Assembly: GCA_013139225.1 (NCBI GenBank) | Contig: WTBG01000363.1 | Span: 1-7,711 of the forward strand | DNA: 7,711 nt | Direction: 5' to 3' | From: Deltaproteobacteria bacterium | GTDB taxonomy: Bacteria; Desulfobacterota; WTBG01 | In this document: positions 5,816 through 7,711 of the stretch, piece by piece | How the letters are laid out: each line of letters opens with the position of its first letter | Numbering within the stretch: position 1 is the first letter of the stretch | The notes under the pieces: model-generated | The model's database searches: none | What the model was told of the DNA's origin: nothing | What the model saw: only the letters and a program-made list of their open reading frames with translations | Program-made: the position numbers and the translations under genes

Positions 5816-6277
5816 CTACTGGCTACCAGCTTCACTGGTTTGTGGTTTTAAAGGAGCTTTCTCAATTTGAGAACTTTGTTTTAACATGTTCTTTTCCTCA
5901 GCGGGAGAACTGCTTGTAACACTTTTATTACTACTTACCATATGGCAGCTTCCTTCGAAAAGAACACCATCAGCAATGATCAGGGAGGAAGTTTCGATGT
6001 CTCCCTTTACTCTTCCAGTGGAGGTAATTTCTAACCTTTTTTTTGCTTTTATGTTCCCATTAACTTGACCACCTATGAAGGCATTTTCGGCAATAATGTC
6101 TGCCTTGACCTTGCCTTCTTTACCTACCACTACATTCCCTCTACACTCAACTTTGCCTTTTACAGTACCTTCGATGCAAATACTTTCATTGGATATCAAA
6201 ACTCCTTCGAAAATGGTTTTGCTCCCAATGAGAGTATCAAGATTGTCCGGGGCCTTATCTTTTTTTAATATACCCAT
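5816..6277 (-). CDS. Bactofilin (polymer-forming cytoskeletal protein)
   Basis: This 153-residue protein has the bactofilin (DUF583) domain at about residues 15-113. It shows the repeating beta-helix pattern with glycines at turns: IFEGVLISNESICIEGTVKGKVEC, VVVGKEGKVKADIIAENAFIGG, VNGNIKAKKRLEI, GRVKGDIETSSLIIADGVLFEG. A short flexible N-terminus and a Ser/Pro/Lys-rich tail (about 114-153) flank the core, as is usual. Bactofilins polymerise without nucleotide into filaments, often under the inner membrane, and position cell-wall enzymes. The ATG at 6277 follows a GAGAGGA Shine-Dalgarno at good distance. It lies 57 bp after an M23 peptidase on the same strand, a well-known pairing (for example BacA-LmdC in alphaproteobacteria and CcmA with Csd peptidases in Helicobacter), so a role in cell shape is likely. 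An intrinsic terminator follows. Confidence 0.93.
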   Translation of the reverse strand: MGILKKDKAPDNLDTLIGSKTIFEGVLISNESICIEGTVKGKVECRGNVVVGKEGKVKADIIAENAFIGGQVNGNIKAKKRLEITSTGRVKGDIETSSLIIADGVLFEGSCHMVSSNKSVTSSSPAEEKNMLKQSSQIEKAPLKPQTSEAGSQ

Positions 6278-6334
6278 AGAAAATCCTCTCTAAAGATGGT
6301 TGACGCAAAAAGAAATAATAGCAAAGCACAAAAA

Positions 6335-7246
6335 CTAACGCATAGCTATCATAGTGCTTAAGTTTAAAATATGATTGCGAGGATTAATACTCACACTATC
6401 TTTTCGTACCTCATAGTGCAGGTGATAACCGGTGGACATTCCGGTGTTCCCCATTAGTCCTATTAGATCACCGCGTTTAACCTCTTGTCCTTTTTCTACT
6501 TTATGCTCTAACATGTGTCCATAAAGTGTTGTGAACTTATCGTTGTGTTTGATTTTGATAAACCTTCCTAAATGAAGATCTTTACCAGCAGTTATGATGA
6601 TGCCATCAGCAGGAGCGATAATGGGAGTACCCCTTCTGGCTGAGATGTCTAAGCCTCGGTGAAATTCGCGAAGACCAGTAAAAGGACTTTTCCTCCAGCC
6701 AAAACCAGATGAAATCCAGTACGCATCAGCTTGAACAGGCATAATGGTAGGTCGTGTGTCCCATTCACTTTTGCGATCGTTTAGTTTGTCTATTAGTTCC
6801 TGTAAGTCTCTTTTTAGAAGAAGTGCATTTTCTATAAGTGATACCTCGTGCTCACCAGCTTTATATGGAAACTCAGTGTTTGTATAAAGTGAGATAGTGG
6901 ATGAAGTATCGATAAAATTTGGATCGACTCCTCCTAATCCCAAACCTCCCATACTGGAGCCAGATTTTTCTAATCCCAGGAAATTTCTGATGAATGATTC
7001 AGCTTTCTTTAGTTCGCCAACAATTTGAGCTACTTTCTCAAGTTTTTCTTTTTCAGTTTTTAGATGGGTGTTTTCTTTTCTGAGGTTTGTGCTTTCGCAA
7101 TATTTTAATATGGCTATGCAGTCACCTATAACGAAAAGAAAGAGGAGAAATATAAGGAGGCAAAAGGTTCCTTTGCTTATGGAAAACTGCTTCGTTTTCC
7201 CTGCTTTTGGTGGTGATATAAAAATGGTGTAACAGTTCTTAAACAT
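6335..7246 (-). CDS. Membrane-anchored M23 family (LytM-type) peptidoglycan endopeptidase
   Basis: This 303-residue protein has a short cytoplasmic N-terminus, one membrane span at about 27-49, and a coiled coil at about 52-92. A glycine-rich hinge follows (about 95-106, MGGLGLGG), then a second helical segment at about 133-163, and a C-terminal M23 domain at about 175-296. The catalytic zinc residues are all present: HRGLD (His196, Asp200), LYGH (His244) and YHLHYEV (His275, His277). It should therefore be an active metallo-endopeptidase cutting peptidoglycan cross-bridges, rather than a degenerate EnvC/NlpD-like activator. The layout of span, coiled coil and LytM domain matches bactofilin-linked peptidases such as LmdC. 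It is the first gene of a two-gene unit with bactofilin. The ATG at 7246 has an AGGGAT-type Shine-Dalgarno, and a likely promoter lies about 100 bp upstream. Confidence 0.92.
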   Translation of the reverse strand: MFKNCYTIFISPPKAGKTKQFSISKGTFCLLIFLLFLFVIGDCIAILKYCESTNLRKENTHLKTEKEKLEKVAQIVGELKKAESFIRNFLGLEKSGSSMGGLGLGGVDPNFIDTSSTISLYTNTEFPYKAGEHEVSLIENALLLKRDLQELIDKLNDRKSEWDTRPTIMPVQADAYWISSGFGWRKSPFTGLREFHRGLDISARRGTPIIAPADGIIITAGKDLHLGRFIKIKHNDKFTTLYGHMLEHKVEKGQEVKRGDLIGLMGNTGMSTGYHLHYEVRKDSVSINPRNHILNLSTMIAMR

Positions 7247-7344
7247 AAGATATCCCTTTTATTAGGAAGTTTTTTTACTTATCGGTAGAAAGAAAGAGAT
7301 GATTAGGTAAATTTATAATTCTGCAATAAAATATTATTTGTTGT

Positions 7345-7374
7345 AATTTAATGAAAAAAATCGAGCAATGTCAA
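7345..7374 (-). promoter_or_regulatory. Likely promoter of the M23-bactofilin unit
   Basis: On the minus strand a perfect TTGACA (7374-7369) is followed after 18 bp by TAAATT (7350-7345), 4 of 6 matches to TATAAT. Transcription would begin around 7338, giving a leader of roughly 90 bases before the ATG at 7246. Confidence 0.55.
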
Positions 7375-7411
7375 GGTTTTTTTAAAAAACCATGGTTAAA
7401 AACACTTGACA
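7369..7411. promoter_or_regulatory. Symmetric region between divergent promoters (candidate operator)
   Basis: TGTCAAG (7369-7375) and CTTGACA (7405-7411) form a perfect inverted pair that places two TTGACA boxes facing outward, with 31 bp between them. Between them lie an inner hairpin, GGTTTTTT-T-AAAAAACC (7375-7391), and an overlapping 10-bp palindrome, AACCATGGTT (7388-7397). This nesting could serve a regulator acting on both dprA and the M23 unit. Confidence 0.45.
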
Positions 7412-7434
7412 ATAAAGATTTGTTTTGGTGTAGA
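7406..7434 (+). promoter_or_regulatory. dprA: Possible promoter of dprA
   Basis: A perfect TTGACA lies at 7406-7411. The -10 is weak: TGTAGA at 7429-7434 (17-bp spacer) or TAGATA at 7431-7436 (19 bp). The leader would be about 70 bases and holds a 10-bp direct repeat, AGCCGATATA (7440-7449 and 7485-7494). Confidence 0.4.
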
Positions 7435-7511
7435 TAGATAGCCGATATAGAAGAGAACGCAGATATTTGTGTTGTTTTAGAGTGAGCCGATATAACTGAC
7501 ATAGATAATCG

Positions 7512-7711
7512 ATGGATAAAGAGGATAGAAGGATTCATGATTGGTTAGCTTTAAGTTTTGTCGATGGTTTAGGTAAAATAAGCTATCGCAACCTTATTAG
7601 GAAATTTGGCAGTCCAGACAAGGTATTTCAGGCATCAATTAAAGATTTGGAGGAGGTAGAAGGTCTAAGGGAAAAGGTTATTAAAGAGATAAAAGGATTT
7701 AATCAAAACGC
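7512..7711 (+). CDS. dprA: DprA/Smf DNA-processing protein, N-terminal fragment (3' end outside window)
   Basis: The first 66 residues are visible. They show the N-terminal helical (SAM-like) domain of DprA: DWLALSFVDGLGKISYRNLI, then KFGSPDKVFQASIKDLEEVEGL, the family's pattern of a W-L-L..G.G start followed by LL..FGS...V..AS...L....G. DprA binds single-stranded DNA and loads RecA during natural transformation; it is also widespread in non-competent bacteria. The Rossmann domain that would confirm the call is beyond the window. The ATG at 7512 is the first start after an in-frame stop at 7506-7508; there is no clear Shine-Dalgarno. The gene is divergent from the M23 peptidase unit. Confidence 0.88.
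   Translation, partial: MDKEDRRIHDWLALSFVDGLGKISYRNLIRKFGSPDKVFQASIKDLEEVEGLREKVIKEIKGFNQN

Noticed and set aside
6065..6293. Plus-strand frames opposite bactofilin
   Set aside because: They are antisense to a certain bactofilin gene with repeated beta-helix units, and have no ribosome binding site or recognisable content.
7440..7494. AGCCGATATA direct repeat in the dprA leader as a regulator binding site
   Set aside because: Two exact 10-bp copies 45 bp apart are real, but with no symmetry or third copy they are too little to claim an operator; noted only under the promoter entry.

Overview
The window is AT-rich DNA from a Gram-negative-type bacterium. Supporting signs are a Bat-type aerotolerance locus, a bactofilin paired with an M23 (LytM-like) peptidase, secreted proteins with Sec signals, and several genes that use TTG starts behind strong Shine-Dalgarno sequences. 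The short dispersed palindromes and odd GC-richer patches between genes resemble what is seen in some Planctomycetota (Brocadiae) and Deltaproteobacteria-like genomes. That placement is a guess; no marker gene here fixes the phylum.

Left part (1-2200, + strand): the 3' end of batD, a 276-bp spacer of unusual composition with a hairpin and an 8-bp tandem repeat, then batE (signal peptide, TPRs, two membrane spans, SH3 domain). After a 151-bp gap comes an unrecognised protein with a CxxC zinc-ribbon-like knuckle and a long coiled coil, closed by a good intrinsic terminator. Middle (2200-4000, + strand): about 480 bp without genes that carries copy 1 of a 38-bp palindromic repeat; a TPR protein built from exact 36-residue units whose last repeat breaks off into an alien tail; and a TIM-barrel sugar isomerase/endonuclease IV-like protein. 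Right part: tatD (-) converges on the isomerase. A small secreted protein of unknown family (+) is divergent from tatD, and copy 2 of the palindrome begins at its stop codon. A two-gene minus-strand unit follows (M23 peptidase then bactofilin, ending in an intrinsic terminator). It is divergent from the start of dprA, and the two are separated by a symmetric region with two outward-facing TTGACA boxes.

Functionally, the genes fall into separate small units: cell-envelope integrity/stress (BatD/BatE), cell shape and peptidoglycan remodelling (M23 peptidase plus bactofilin), DNA metabolism (DprA, TatD, possibly the TIM-barrel protein), and orphan TPR, zinc-ribbon and secreted proteins. I see no CRISPR array, rRNA, tRNA, transposase, phage genes or clear defence system. 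The most unusual signals are the near-identical palindromes, the dyad between dprA and the M23 gene, the interrupted TPR gene, and the batD-batE spacer.
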